Shown: positions 1 through 5,982 of the stretch, in pieces
Position numbering within the stretch: the stretch's first letter is position 1
How the letters are laid out: each line of letters opens with the position of its first letter
From: Comamonadaceae bacterium
GTDB lineage: Bacteria > Pseudomonadota > Gammaproteobacteria > Burkholderiales > Burkholderiaceae_C
Assembly: GCA_947464665.1 (NCBI GenBank)
Contig: CANHXV010000084.1
Coordinates: 1-8,649 of the forward strand
Reading direction: 5' to 3'
DNA length: 8,649 bases
Notes under the pieces: generated by a model
Seen by the model: the letters and a program-made list of their open reading frames with translations, nothing else
What the model was told of the DNA's origin: nothing
Database searches by the model: none
Program-made: the position numbers and the translations under genes

Positions 1-159
1 ACCCCAGGCTAGCAACTTCTCTGCAACCCACTGAGCAGTTGATTTTTCCTGAAAAGAGAGTTCGGGAAATTGATGCAAATGACGCCTGGCTTCTGTCAAA
101 GATTCCTGAGCGCCTAGCAAGTCAGTCAGTTTGCAAAAACAATCGTAACGAGCATTCAT
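1..159 (-). CDS. M20D-type amidohydrolase (hippurate hydrolase-like), N-terminal fragment
   Basis: Reading the minus strand from an ATG at 159 gives 53 open codons running off the left edge of the window, so only the N-terminus is present. Residues 25-38 read RRHLHQFPELSFQE, followed by an alanine-rich helix and a final WG. This is the typical opening of M20D amidohydrolases such as hippurate hydrolase, N-acyl amino acid amidohydrolase and IAA-amino acid hydrolase (usual form RRxLHxxPELSfqE...VaexLxxWG). Members remove an acyl group from an N-acylated amino acid using a two-metal centre. The metal ligands lie beyond the window and cannot be checked. A good AAGGA ribosome site sits six bases before the ATG. 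The gene follows the M20 peptidase on the same strand after a 42-base gap, so the two are probably co-transcribed. The exact substrate cannot be told. Confidence 0.85.
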   Translation of the reverse strand, partial: MNARYDCFCKLTDLLGAQESLTEARRHLHQFPELSFQEKSTAQWVAEKLLAWG

Positions 160-165
160 GGTGAG

Positions 166-170
166 TCCTT
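166..170 (-). promoter_or_regulatory. Ribosome binding site of the M20D amidohydrolase
   Basis: On the minus strand this reads AAGGA, six bases before the ATG at 159. It lies in the 42-base gap after the upstream M20 gene, so the amidohydrolase can be translated independently from a shared message. Confidence 0.7.
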
Positions 171-201
171 AGAAATTATTTTGGAAGATCAGCGCCACAG
201 T

Positions 202-1608
202 TTAATGGGCGTTCGAAGAGTAATGCGGTGTGTTGCCCGCACCCAAATCCCAGTAAAGCCCTGTCATGACCTGCAAGGCCTCTTTGAGCAACTCGGGGGG
301 CAGGTGTTCATTGGGGGCATGCTGAGAACAACCTGGGTACGAGTGTGGCACCCAAATGGTCTTCAAACCTAGCACATCGGTAAAGATGTCGTTCGGCAGA
401 GAACCCCCTAAATTAGGCAGTATCGCGGGTATTTTTTGAGTGGTTTCTTGCAAAGAATGGGCCGCCCATGTGACCCACGGATCGTCTGGATCAATGCGCG
501 TTGCTTTGAAAATTTCATCGCGCGCCGCTGCAATTTGGACATAGCCAAAACCATGGCTGTCCAAATGCCGCCTGAGCGCACTCAAGATGTCTGAACTGTC
601 GATGCCCACCACAAATCGCAGTTGGCAAGTGGCCTTGGCTCTTGGTGGAATGGCATTGACAGGGTTGTCAGGATTGCCCGTTTTGAAGGCCAGCACCTCA
701 AAAGAACACCAACCAAAAACACGCTCTGCAGGGCTGAGGCCTGGCTGACCCCATTCGGGTTCGATTGGAGGGCCATTCGCACCCCCATCTACTTCGCAGT
801 CTGCCAACACACGCCTCACAGCATCAGGCAAAGACTTGGGTTTCCACTCGGGCACTTTGATTTCACCATGGTCTGTGACCAAACAGGCAATTGCATGGGC
901 CAATTGAATCCCTGGGTTAGAGATCAGTCCGCCCCAATTACCAGAATGATGGGCACCCGATCTGGACTCAATGCTGAGTTCAAAATTGATACAGCCTCTA
1001 GAACCCAAAAATATCGTGGGACGGTCCGCTCTGAGGCGTGGCCCATCGGATGCGATCAACAAATCTGCTTTTAAAAGATCTGCATAGTCTGTGCAAACAG
1101 CTTGTAGACCTGGAGATCCTGTTTCTTCACCCATTTCGATGATGAATTTGGCATTGAAACCCAAACTGCCCCTCTCAGCTATGACACAAGCCATGGCCTG
1201 TAAGTTGACCGAATGTTGTCCCTTGTTGTCTGCGATGCCTCGGCCGTACCATCGGCCCTCCAGTTCGGTCAAGACCCAAGGCGACAAACCATCACGCCAT
1301 TCTGATTCCAAACCCCGAATGACATCGCCGTGGCCATAGCCAAGGACAGTGGGCACGTCTGGCGATTCAAGGCGCTCAGCAAATAAAAATGGCGCCTTGG
1401 CTTTGGGATGTTCAATAAGACGGCACAAAAAACCCATGGCCATCAGGGCAGGCTGCAGGTCATCTGTCAAATAGGCCAAGAGTTCAGCCGATCTGGCGGG
1501 ATTTTGACTTTCCGTGGGCCTGGCAATTCTTTGGCGAAGCACTTGCTGAAACGAACCATTTTCAAATTCAGCTTCAGCCCTTTTGAGGGCAGCTTGTCTG
1601 GACATCAT
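202..1608 (-). CDS. M20 family metallopeptidase (dipeptidase/deacylase-like), 468 aa
   Basis: Zinc-dependent hydrolase of the M20/ArgE/carboxypeptidase G2 type, which cleaves a peptide or amide bond in a small carboxylate substrate. The metal-site motifs appear in order. GYGHGDV has H93 and catalytic D95. GRGIADNKG has bridging D127. EMGEETGSPG has general base E161 and ligand E162. ASDGPR has D188. QHAPNEH near the C-terminus has ligand H430. The middle region (about 205-370) fits the lid/dimerisation domain. No signal peptide is seen, so it is probably cytoplasmic. At 468 residues it has the usual length for the dipeptidase-like branch. Two ATGs in a row (1608 and 1605) can start it and no strong Shine-Dalgarno precedes either. 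It lies 42 bases upstream of a second M20 gene and is divergent from a cupin gene. The family is clear; the substrate is unknown. Confidence 0.92.
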   Translation of the reverse strand: MMSRQAALKRAEAEFENGSFQQVLRQRIARPTESQNPARSAELLAYLTDDLQPALMAMGFLCRLIEHPKAKAPFLFAERLESPDVPTVLGYGHGDVIRGLESEWRDGLSPWVLTELEGRWYGRGIADNKGQHSVNLQAMACVIAERGSLGFNAKFIIEMGEETGSPGLQAVCTDYADLLKADLLIASDGPRLRADRPTIFLGSRGCINFELSIESRSGAHHSGNWGGLISNPGIQLAHAIACLVTDHGEIKVPEWKPKSLPDAVRRVLADCEVDGGANGPPIEPEWGQPGLSPAERVFGWCSFEVLAFKTGNPDNPVNAIPPRAKATCQLRFVVGIDSSDILSALRRHLDSHGFGYVQIAAARDEIFKATRIDPDDPWVTWAAHSLQETTQKIPAILPNLGGSLPNDIFTDVLGLKTIWVPHSYPGCSQHAPNEHLPPELLKEALQVMTGLYWDLGAGNTPHYSSNAH

Positions 1609-1785
1609 CTTGTTAGGGACTTGAAAATTATCAGACTACCTTAATTTGCGTGTATTGCGCAGAATTGACTGTACAAAGACGCAAAATGTGACGCAAAATT
1701 GGTCAAGTACTCTTAAATTATTTTCCAGCTTTATGCCATACAACATATAGTTGATTAACAATAGGTTAAATAACAAGTAGTTAAT
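1609..1785. promoter_or_regulatory. Divergent control region with repeated TTGCG/CGCAA half-sites
   Basis: This 177-bp AT-rich spacer separates the minus-strand M20 genes from the plus-strand cupin gene, so it must hold both promoters. TTGCG occurs at 1646-1650 and 1655-1659, and its complement CGCAA at 1680-1684 and 1692-1696. The second pair sits in a direct repeat of GACGCAAAAT (1678-1687 and 1690-1699). The outer sites form an inverted repeat, ATTTGCGT against ACGCAAAAT. This arrangement is typical of an operator for a dimeric regulator, but no regulator gene lies in the window. I could not assign convincing -35 and -10 boxes. A weak candidate -10, TATAGT, lies at 1746-1751. Confidence 0.45.
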
Positions 1786-1791
1786 ATGACA
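1747..1791 (+). repeat. Three imperfect AT-rich tandem units ahead of the cupin start
   Basis: Three consecutive units resemble one another: ATAGTTGATTAACA (1747-1760), ATAGGTTAAATAACA (1761-1775) and AGTAGTTAATATGACA (1776-1791). The last runs into the start codon at 1786. They could be a repressor site over the translation start, or simply AT-rich leader sequence. The evidence is only the visible similarity. Confidence 0.3.
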
Positions 1792-2289
1792 AATCACTCA
1801 CACATGCATTCAAACGAAGCAAATCCGCCGGATTGGAAACATCAAGGTGTGCGCGTCGTACCTGGTAACCAGTTAGACGGCAATGTGCCCTCCACACCCG
1901 GCATGGATAGAAAAGCAGCCATCAACTTTGCAAGGGTGGGGGCAGAAAAGCTCTGGGCAGGCACCGTCACCATTCATGCCAATGCCAAAACGGGCGCGCA
2001 CCATCACGGACCCCTAGAAAGCGTGATCTATGTGATCAAAGGTCGGGCCCGCATGCGTTGGGGTGATCGTTTGGAGTTCACCGCCGAGGCTGGTCCAGGC
2101 GACTTCATTTATGTGCCGCCCTATGTGCCGCATCAAGAAATCAATGCCAGCCCCACTGAAGTGTTGGAGTGCGTGCTTTGTAGAAGCGATGGTCAGGCAG
2201 TGTCTGTCAACCTGGACATTGAGCCCGTCGAAAAACCCGAAAACGTACTTTGGATTGACCCGACCCACCCCCAAGGCGGGGTCAAATAG
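1786..2289 (+). CDS. Single-domain cupin protein, 167 aa
   Basis: A small beta-barrel cupin. Motif 1 is at residues 70-86 (G70, H72-H73-H74, E78, G86), close to the consensus GX5HXHX3-4EX6G. Motif 2 is at 105-120 (G105, P111, H116, N120), matching GX5P...HX3N. The metal-binding set of two histidines, glutamate and a final histidine is therefore intact, and a bound Fe, Mn or Ni is likely. There is no signal peptide. The first 15 residues are rich in His, Asn and Ser and unlike the fold, so an alternative ATG at 1804 is possible; no strong ribosome site distinguishes the two. Cupins of this size include dioxygenases, isomerases and sugar- or acid-binding sensors, and the sequence does not decide among them. 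It is divergent from the M20 genes and converges on the Bug receptor gene 16 bases away, which suggests a role in the same catabolic locus (inference). Confidence 0.85.
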   Translation: MTNHSHMHSNEANPPDWKHQGVRVVPGNQLDGNVPSTPGMDRKAAINFARVGAEKLWAGTVTIHANAKTGAHHHGPLESVIYVIKGRARMRWGDRLEFTAEAGPGDFIYVPPYVPHQEINASPTEVLECVLCRSDGQAVSVNLDIEPVEKPENVLWIDPTHPQGGVK

Positions 2290-2305
2290 AGCTCATGCAA
2301 TAAGG

Positions 2306-3286
2306 TCAATCAATCTTGGCGCCAGAATCTTTCACAAGTTTCGCCCAGCGCACCAAGTCAGACTTCACAATTTGAGCCAACTGATCGCCAGTACCCTTGA
2401 AAGGCTCACAACCTAAAGTGGCCAAGCGGTCCTGCGCATCCTTGGCATCCAAGGCTTTGGCTACATCGTTTTGAATTTGAAGCAATATGTTTTTGGGTGT
2501 TCCCGTTGGCGCAAACATGCCATACCAAGGTGTGGCGCCAAAACCAGGCACTGTCTCGCCAATGGTGGGCGAATCGGGCAAGGCAGCAAGACGCTTTTCA
2601 TTCACAACGCCCAAGACCTTGAGTTTGCCAGCGCGGATAAATGCAATTGAAGAAGGCATGCTTTGCACAGACAGCGGCACTTGGCCACCCACCACATCGG
2701 TGGCGGCAGCGGCAGCTGCTTTGTACGGAATGTGCTGAAGCTGAATGTCGGTGGCCTTTTGCAGCATCTCGCCAATCAAATGGTTCAAAGTGCCATTGCC
2801 CGCAGAGGCAATCGACAACGTGCCCGGCTTGGACTTGGCCAAAGCGATGAGCTCTGCCACATTGTTGCCAGGAAAACTGGGGTTGGCAACCAACACATAG
2901 CCTGCTTTTGCCAAGGGGGCAATGGGGTCAAAGTCTTTGATGGGATCAAATCCTGTTTTGGCATACAAGGCAGGGTTGATGACCTGTGCACTGTCTGCAT
3001 TGACCAGAAGCGTGTAGCCGTCATTCTTGGCTTTGGCGGCAAAAGCTGTTCCAACATTGCCACCGGCACCGGGCCGGTTTTCAACAAGCACTGTCTGGCC
3101 CCATTGTTCTGAAAGCTTTTGAGCAACAACGCGCGCAATGGCGTCATTGGCACCACCGGCCGCCTGCGGCACCACAATGGTCACTGGGCGAGATGGAAAC
3201 TTCTCTTGCGCTAATGCCAATCCTGCGAAAGACAGGCTTAAACCCAAGATGGCAATCTTCAAAATTGCAAAACGTCGATGTGTCAT
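2306..3286 (-). CDS. Bug/TctC-family periplasmic solute-binding protein, 326 aa
   Basis: Extracytoplasmic receptor of the tripartite tricarboxylate transporter (TTT) type, very abundant in Burkholderiales. It begins with a signal peptide: basic MTHRR, a hydrophobic stretch, and a likely cut after ALA at residue 26. The mature start EKFPSRPVTIVVPQAAGG is the family hallmark (usual form YPsrPixiVVPfpaGG), followed by the D48 AIARVVAQKLSE helix. Further family signatures are VENRPGAGG, the HIPYKAAAAAATDVVGGQV segment and a C-terminal SDLVRWAKLVKDSG. Length is normal. The minus-strand start ATG has GAGG seven bases upstream. No TctA/TctB membrane genes are adjacent, which is common because many Bug receptors are orphans. 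Ligands of the family are small carboxylates and amides; this one's ligand is unknown, though the neighbouring M20 hydrolases hint at an amide or carboxylate (inference). Confidence 0.93.
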   Translation of the reverse strand: MTHRRFAILKIAILGLSLSFAGLALAQEKFPSRPVTIVVPQAAGGANDAIARVVAQKLSEQWGQTVLVENRPGAGGNVGTAFAAKAKNDGYTLLVNADSAQVINPALYAKTGFDPIKDFDPIAPLAKAGYVLVANPSFPGNNVAELIALAKSKPGTLSIASAGNGTLNHLIGEMLQKATDIQLQHIPYKAAAAAATDVVGGQVPLSVQSMPSSIAFIRAGKLKVLGVVNEKRLAALPDSPTIGETVPGFGATPWYGMFAPTGTPKNILLQIQNDVAKALDAKDAQDRLATLGCEPFKGTGDQLAQIVKSDLVRWAKLVKDSGAKID

Positions 3287-3293
3287 GGCGAAA

Positions 3294-3297
3294 CCTC
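3294..3297 (-). promoter_or_regulatory. Ribosome binding site of the Bug receptor gene
   Basis: On the minus strand GAGG lies seven bases before the ATG at 3286. It supports this start, which also begins a clean signal peptide. Confidence 0.65.
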
Positions 3298-3344
3298 AGT
3301 AGTTCAAAAATAGTGCCTTTTAATTTCGAGAACCGCAAAGCACT

Positions 3345-3363
3345 GGACATGTGTTCATTGTCC
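3345..3363. promoter_or_regulatory. Small inverted repeat between the bug and selU genes
   Basis: GGACA at 3345-3349 and TGTCC at 3359-3363 are complementary. With one bulged T the stem extends to seven pairs (GGAC-ATG against CAT-GTCC) around a TGTT loop. It lies in the 143-bp divergent spacer (3287-3429) that should carry promoters for both genes, so it could be an operator. It is short enough to arise by chance. Confidence 0.25.
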
Positions 3364-3418
3364 CCACAAAAACAGAACCCTCCAAGTCGGGTTTGCCATA
3401 ATCACGACACTCCCAATG

Positions 3419-3423
3419 AAAGG
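3419..3423 (+). promoter_or_regulatory. Ribosome binding site that decides the selU start
   Basis: AAAGG lies six bases before the GTG at 3430. No comparable site precedes the in-frame ATG at 3349. The resulting length also matches the family, so this site supports the GTG start. Confidence 0.6.
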
Positions 3424-3429
3424 CGTTTT

Positions 3430-4506
3430 GTGAACGTGAACCCAGTTAGCGCTAAAGAAGCCATGGCCCGCATGTCCGTGCCGATAGGACAAGCAGGCAG
3501 CTACAGTGCCATCATTGACGCCAGAAGTGAAGACGAGTTTGCACTTGATCACCTGCCAGGTGCCATCAATTGGCCTTCTCTGAACAACGAACAACGCATC
3601 GTCATTGGCACCCTTTACAAACAAGCGGGCCCTTTTGAGGCCAAGAAAAAAGGCGCCGGCATGGTGGCAGCCAATATTGCAAACCACATTGACAAGCATG
3701 TGATTGACTTGCCCAAGGGCTGGCAGCCTCTGGTTTATTGCTGGCGCGGCGGCAAACGCAGCGGCTCTTTGGCACTCATCTTGGGGCAAATTGGCTTCAA
3801 GGTGGCCGTCATTGAAGGCGGCTACAAAGCTTTTCGCAGTGAACTGGTGACTGCTATCCCCCCGTTGAGTGAGCGCCTTCAATGGCGCGTCATTTGCGGA
3901 CCGACAGGCTCTGGCAAAACCAGGTTGCTGCATTGTTTGCAAGCCCAAGGGGCGCAGGTTTTAGATCTAGAAGGTTTGGCCAAGCACAGGAGTTCTGTCT
4001 TGGGCTTTATTCCGGGAGAGCAGCAGCCCAGTCAAAAGAAATTTGACACCCTGATTTGGGATGCCCTTCGCCAAATGGACCCGTCTAAACCCGTCTACGT
4101 CGAATCTGAGAGTCGCAAGGTTGGCAATCTGGCTGTGCCCGAATCATTGATTGCGGCCGTGCGATCGGGTCAGTGCTTTCTACTTGAGTTGTCTGACGAC
4201 GAGCGTGTGAAATTGTTGTTGGAAGATTATGATTTTTTTGTGAAAGACCCAACGCTGTTTGCCAAGCGACTGGATGCACTGGTAGCCATTCGCGGCAAGC
4301 AATTGGTTGAGACGTGGAAATCGAACATTGCGCAGGGAAAGATTGACATCGTTGTGAGAGAACTTCTGACGCTACACTACGATCCGACTTATTTTGCTTC
4401 AATGAAACGAAATTTTTCTCAAATAGATCGCGCAAAAAGTCTCAAGGCAGACAACCGGTCAATTGTCTGTCTCACAGACATCGCCAAGCAACTTGCGCTG
4501 ACATAG
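3430..4506 (+). CDS. selU: tRNA 2-selenouridine synthase (SelU/MnmH), 358 aa
   Basis: Converts 2-thiouridine to 2-selenouridine at the wobble position (U34) of certain tRNAs, using selenophosphate and a geranyl-thiouridine intermediate; cytoplasmic. Counting from the GTG at 3430, an N-terminal rhodanese domain spans about residues 5-125. It includes IIDARSEDEF, DHLPGAINWP, GTLYKQAGPFEA and the catalytic loop VYCWRGGKRSG with C104. A P-loop domain follows, with Walker A GPTGSGKT at 157-164, then DLEGLAKHRSS (179-189) and VESESRKVGN (224-233), both family signatures. Length matches E. coli YbbB (364 aa). The frame is open back to 3193, but that extension overlaps the divergent bug gene and carries unrelated residues, so it is rejected. 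The next in-frame ATG upstream (3349) would add 27 unconserved residues. The selenophosphate synthetase gene selD is not in the window. Confidence 0.95.
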   Translation: MNVNPVSAKEAMARMSVPIGQAGSYSAIIDARSEDEFALDHLPGAINWPSLNNEQRIVIGTLYKQAGPFEAKKKGAGMVAANIANHIDKHVIDLPKGWQPLVYCWRGGKRSGSLALILGQIGFKVAVIEGGYKAFRSELVTAIPPLSERLQWRVICGPTGSGKTRLLHCLQAQGAQVLDLEGLAKHRSSVLGFIPGEQQPSQKKFDTLIWDALRQMDPSKPVYVESESRKVGNLAVPESLIAAVRSGQCFLLELSDDERVKLLLEDYDFFVKDPTLFAKRLDALVAIRGKQLVETWKSNIAQGKIDIVVRELLTLHYDPTYFASMKRNFSQIDRAKSLKADNRSIVCLTDIAKQLALT

Positions 4507-4615
4507 CCCACATTCAGCTCAGACGCGGCACCCCCGGAATTGTGAAACTTGTCGGCGGTAAATTAGATTAATTCATCTCGAAAAGGCAAAGCATCAACGT
4601 CATGTTCACTTAAAA

Positions 4616-4647
4616 GTTGACACAAATAATTAATTATTTAGGTCAAC
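4616..4647. promoter_or_regulatory. 32-bp near-perfect palindrome (candidate operator or cruciform)
   Basis: The outer arms are GTTGAC (4616-4621) and GTCAAC (4642-4647). The centre, AAATAATTAATTATTT (4624-4639), is a perfect 16-bp palindrome. Of 16 opposing base pairs 14 match; only the two between arm and core do not (4622/4641 and 4623/4640). It lies 73 bases before the small-protein start codon. It has no U-run and too little GC to be a terminator. A binding site for a dimeric regulator is the simplest reading. Confidence 0.5.
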
Positions 4648-4708
4648 AACTGTGTCTCCGCTGCCGTTGAATGATCACTCCCAATCGGTGGAGTTTTCAA
4701 ACAACATG

Positions 4709-4713
4709 AAGGA
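4709..4713 (+). promoter_or_regulatory. Ribosome binding site of the small exported protein
   Basis: AAGGA lies six bases before the ATG at 4720. It supports real translation of a gene that would otherwise be doubtful because of its size and biased composition. Confidence 0.75.
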
Positions 4714-4719
4714 AACATC

Positions 4720-4959
4720 ATGACTAAACTTCTCGCTACCTTGATCATTGGCGCATTCTCTGCAGCAGCTTTTGCCGCCCCCCCAGCCGCAACAACCGCC
4801 AGTGCACCCGCAGCCACGGTTGCAGCACCTGTCAAGGCTGAAGCCAAAACAGATGCCAAAGCTGTGGCCAAAACCCAAGTCAAGCCAGACGCCAAAGCAG
4901 ATGGCAAAAAAGCTGACAAAGTCGCCAAAGAAGCGGCTAAAGACGGCGCTAAAAAGTAA
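4720..4959 (+). CDS. Small exported Ala/Lys-rich protein with four-residue lysine repeat, 79 aa
   Basis: I do not recognise a named family. Residues 1-19 or 20 form a clear signal peptide (MTKLL, a hydrophobic stretch, cut near AFA-A), so the product should be periplasmic or secreted. The mature part is low-complexity: a Pro/Ala/Thr segment (20-38), then a basic tail. In the tail lysine recurs exactly every fourth residue at 39, 43, 47, 51, 55, 59, 63 and 67, and again at 70, 74 and 78, usually preceded by Ala. Asp and Glu fill other positions and the net charge is positive. A good ribosome site, a signal peptide and a strong terminator straight after the stop support a real monocistronic gene. 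The repeat recalls histone H1-like and AlgP-type tails, but those are cytoplasmic. Function is unknown. Confidence 0.75.
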   Translation: MTKLLATLIIGAFSAAAFAAPPAATTASAPAATVAAPVKAEAKTDAKAVAKTQVKPDAKADGKKADKVAKEAAKDGAKK

Positions 4960-4970
4960 TCTCTGCTTCC

Positions 4971-5014
4971 ATGGCGTCAGCACAAACTTTGGTGTTGACG
5001 CCATTTCCTTTTTT
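4971..5014 (+). terminator. Rho-independent terminator after the small exported protein gene
   Basis: ATGGCGTCAGCAC (4971-4983) pairs with GTGTTGACGCCAT (4992-5004) to give a 13-bp stem with one G-U pair and an eight-base loop. The run TTCCTTTTTT (5005-5014) follows directly. It starts 12 bases after the stop codon and separates the small gene from the hydrolase-transporter operon. Confidence 0.92.
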
Positions 5015-5032
5015 GGCCTTGTAATGCCGAAA

Positions 5033-5064
5033 CAAGTGTTTTGAAATCAAGTGACAGCCACTTG
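5033..5064. repeat. Three CAAGTG/CACTTG motifs upstream of the hydrolase operon
   Basis: CAAGTG occurs at 5033-5038 and 5048-5053, and its complement CACTTG at 5059-5064. The last two form a perfect six-base inverted repeat around ACAGC. They lie between the terminator and the TTG start of the hydrolase, where that operon's promoter must be, so a regulator site is possible. No convincing -35/-10 pair was found nearby. Confidence 0.35.
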
Positions 5065-5109
5065 CAGTCAATGTGCGAGAATTACTTTTTTGGACTGTGA
5101 AAGTACGCA

Positions 5110-5982
5110 TTGAATCTTGCTTTAAATGGGCAACTCCAAACCATCGCCAGTGGCACGGGGTATCTTTGCGCTTATGTCAAAGGGCAAGGCCGCCCGCTGA
5201 TATTGGTTCACACCATCAATGCAGCGGCCAGCGCCGCTGAAGTTCGGCCTATTTTTGAATCTTTAAGTCAACACAGAACGGTCTACGCCATCGACCTGCC
5301 AGGTTACGGTTTTTCGGAACGCTCCGATCGCTTGTACACACCGCGTCTCATGACAGATGCCATCCATGACCTGGTTCGACACATTCAAGCCGTGCATGGC
5401 TCCCAAGCCATTGATGCTTTGGCTGTTTCTTTGTCGTGCGAATTTTTAGCACGTGCGGCCACTGAACAACCCCAACATTTTCAATCCGTCTCTTTGGTCA
5501 GCCCAACAGGTTTGACAGGCTTGAAACTTAGGCAAGCCGCTGAAGGAAAAACCTATGGGCTCAATTGGCTTTTGGCAGTGCTCAAGGGACCTGGTTGGGG
5601 ACTTTCGATTTTCAACTTACTCACTCGACCCAAAGTGATTCGGTATTTTTTAAAGAAAACTTGGGGATCGCCCGACATTGACGAAGAGATGTACCGCTAT
5701 GCCGTTTGGACCACGCGGCAACCTGGCGCACAACACGCGCCCTTGTGCTTCTTGTCAGCCCAACTCTTTAGCTCAGACATCACGAATATCTACGACAGAC
5801 TGACGCAGAAGGTTTGGATGAGCCATGGCACGCGAGGTGATTTTGTAGATTACCGTGGCAAGCAACGCTATGCGCATGCCGCAAACTGGTGCTTCACGGT
5901 CTACGAAAGTGGTGCACTCCCCTACTTTGAAAAACCTGAACAATTTTCTGCAGAACTGCTTCAATTTATAAGACCCACATGA
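5110..5982 (+). CDS. Alpha/beta-fold hydrolase with altered catalytic motifs, 290 aa
   Basis: The alpha/beta-hydrolase fold is clear. Strand 3 and the oxyanion region read PLILVHTINAA (29-39), DLPGYGFSERSD (62-73) follows strand 4, and the nucleophile elbow is ALAVSLSCE with S107. The elbow has A-V-S-L-S instead of GxSxG, which still fits the small-x-Nu-x-small rule. VSPTG follows strand 6, and D244 in HGTRGDFVD is the likely acid. The segment that usually carries the catalytic histidine (form GHLPHFE) reads GALPYFE with Ala269, so the triad appears incomplete. There is no signal peptide. The start must be TTG at 5110: an in-frame stop lies at 5098-5100 and no ATG or GTG lies between, with only a modest AAAG site upstream. 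It overlaps the MFS gene by four bases. The substrate is unknown, and it may be a non-hydrolytic member. Confidence 0.85.
   Translation: MNLALNGQLQTIASGTGYLCAYVKGQGRPLILVHTINAAASAAEVRPIFESLSQHRTVYAIDLPGYGFSERSDRLYTPRLMTDAIHDLVRHIQAVHGSQAIDALAVSLSCEFLARAATEQPQHFQSVSLVSPTGLTGLKLRQAAEGKTYGLNWLLAVLKGPGWGLSIFNLLTRPKVIRYFLKKTWGSPDIDEEMYRYAVWTTRQPGAQHAPLCFLSAQLFSSDITNIYDRLTQKVWMSHGTRGDFVDYRGKQRYAHAANWCFTVYESGALPYFEKPEQFSAELLQFIRPT

Larger units (their letters stand above)
4507..4719. other. Spacer between selU and the small exported protein gene
   Basis: These 213 bases hold no supported gene and no clear terminator for selU. The second half is AT-rich and contains the 32-bp palindrome described separately. 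A TTGACA at 4617-4622 matches a -35 box, but no good -10 stands 16-18 bases after it. The promoter of the downstream gene is expected here but cannot be placed. Confidence 0.5.

Noticed and set aside
622..1074. 150-aa plus-strand open frame
   Set aside because: It is antisense to the well-supported M20 peptidase and shows no domain or signal of its own.
2267..2282. ACCCC/GGGGT hairpin near the cupin stop
   Set aside because: The stem has only five pairs, lies inside the coding region and has no U-run, so it is not a credible terminator.
2663..3112. 149-aa plus-strand open frame
   Set aside because: It is a shadow of the Bug receptor gene on the opposite strand.
3355..3948. 197-aa minus-strand open frame
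   Set aside because: It lies antisense to selU, whose rhodanese and P-loop motifs are unmistakable; the product has no recognisable features.
4617..4622. Perfect TTGACA as a -35 box
   Set aside because: No -10-like hexamer stands 16-18 bases downstream, and the sequence is explained as one arm of the palindrome.
4675..5004. 109-aa minus-strand open frame rich in Phe, Gly and Cys
   Set aside because: It is antisense to the small exported gene and runs through its terminator; its composition is just the complement of Ala/Lys codons.
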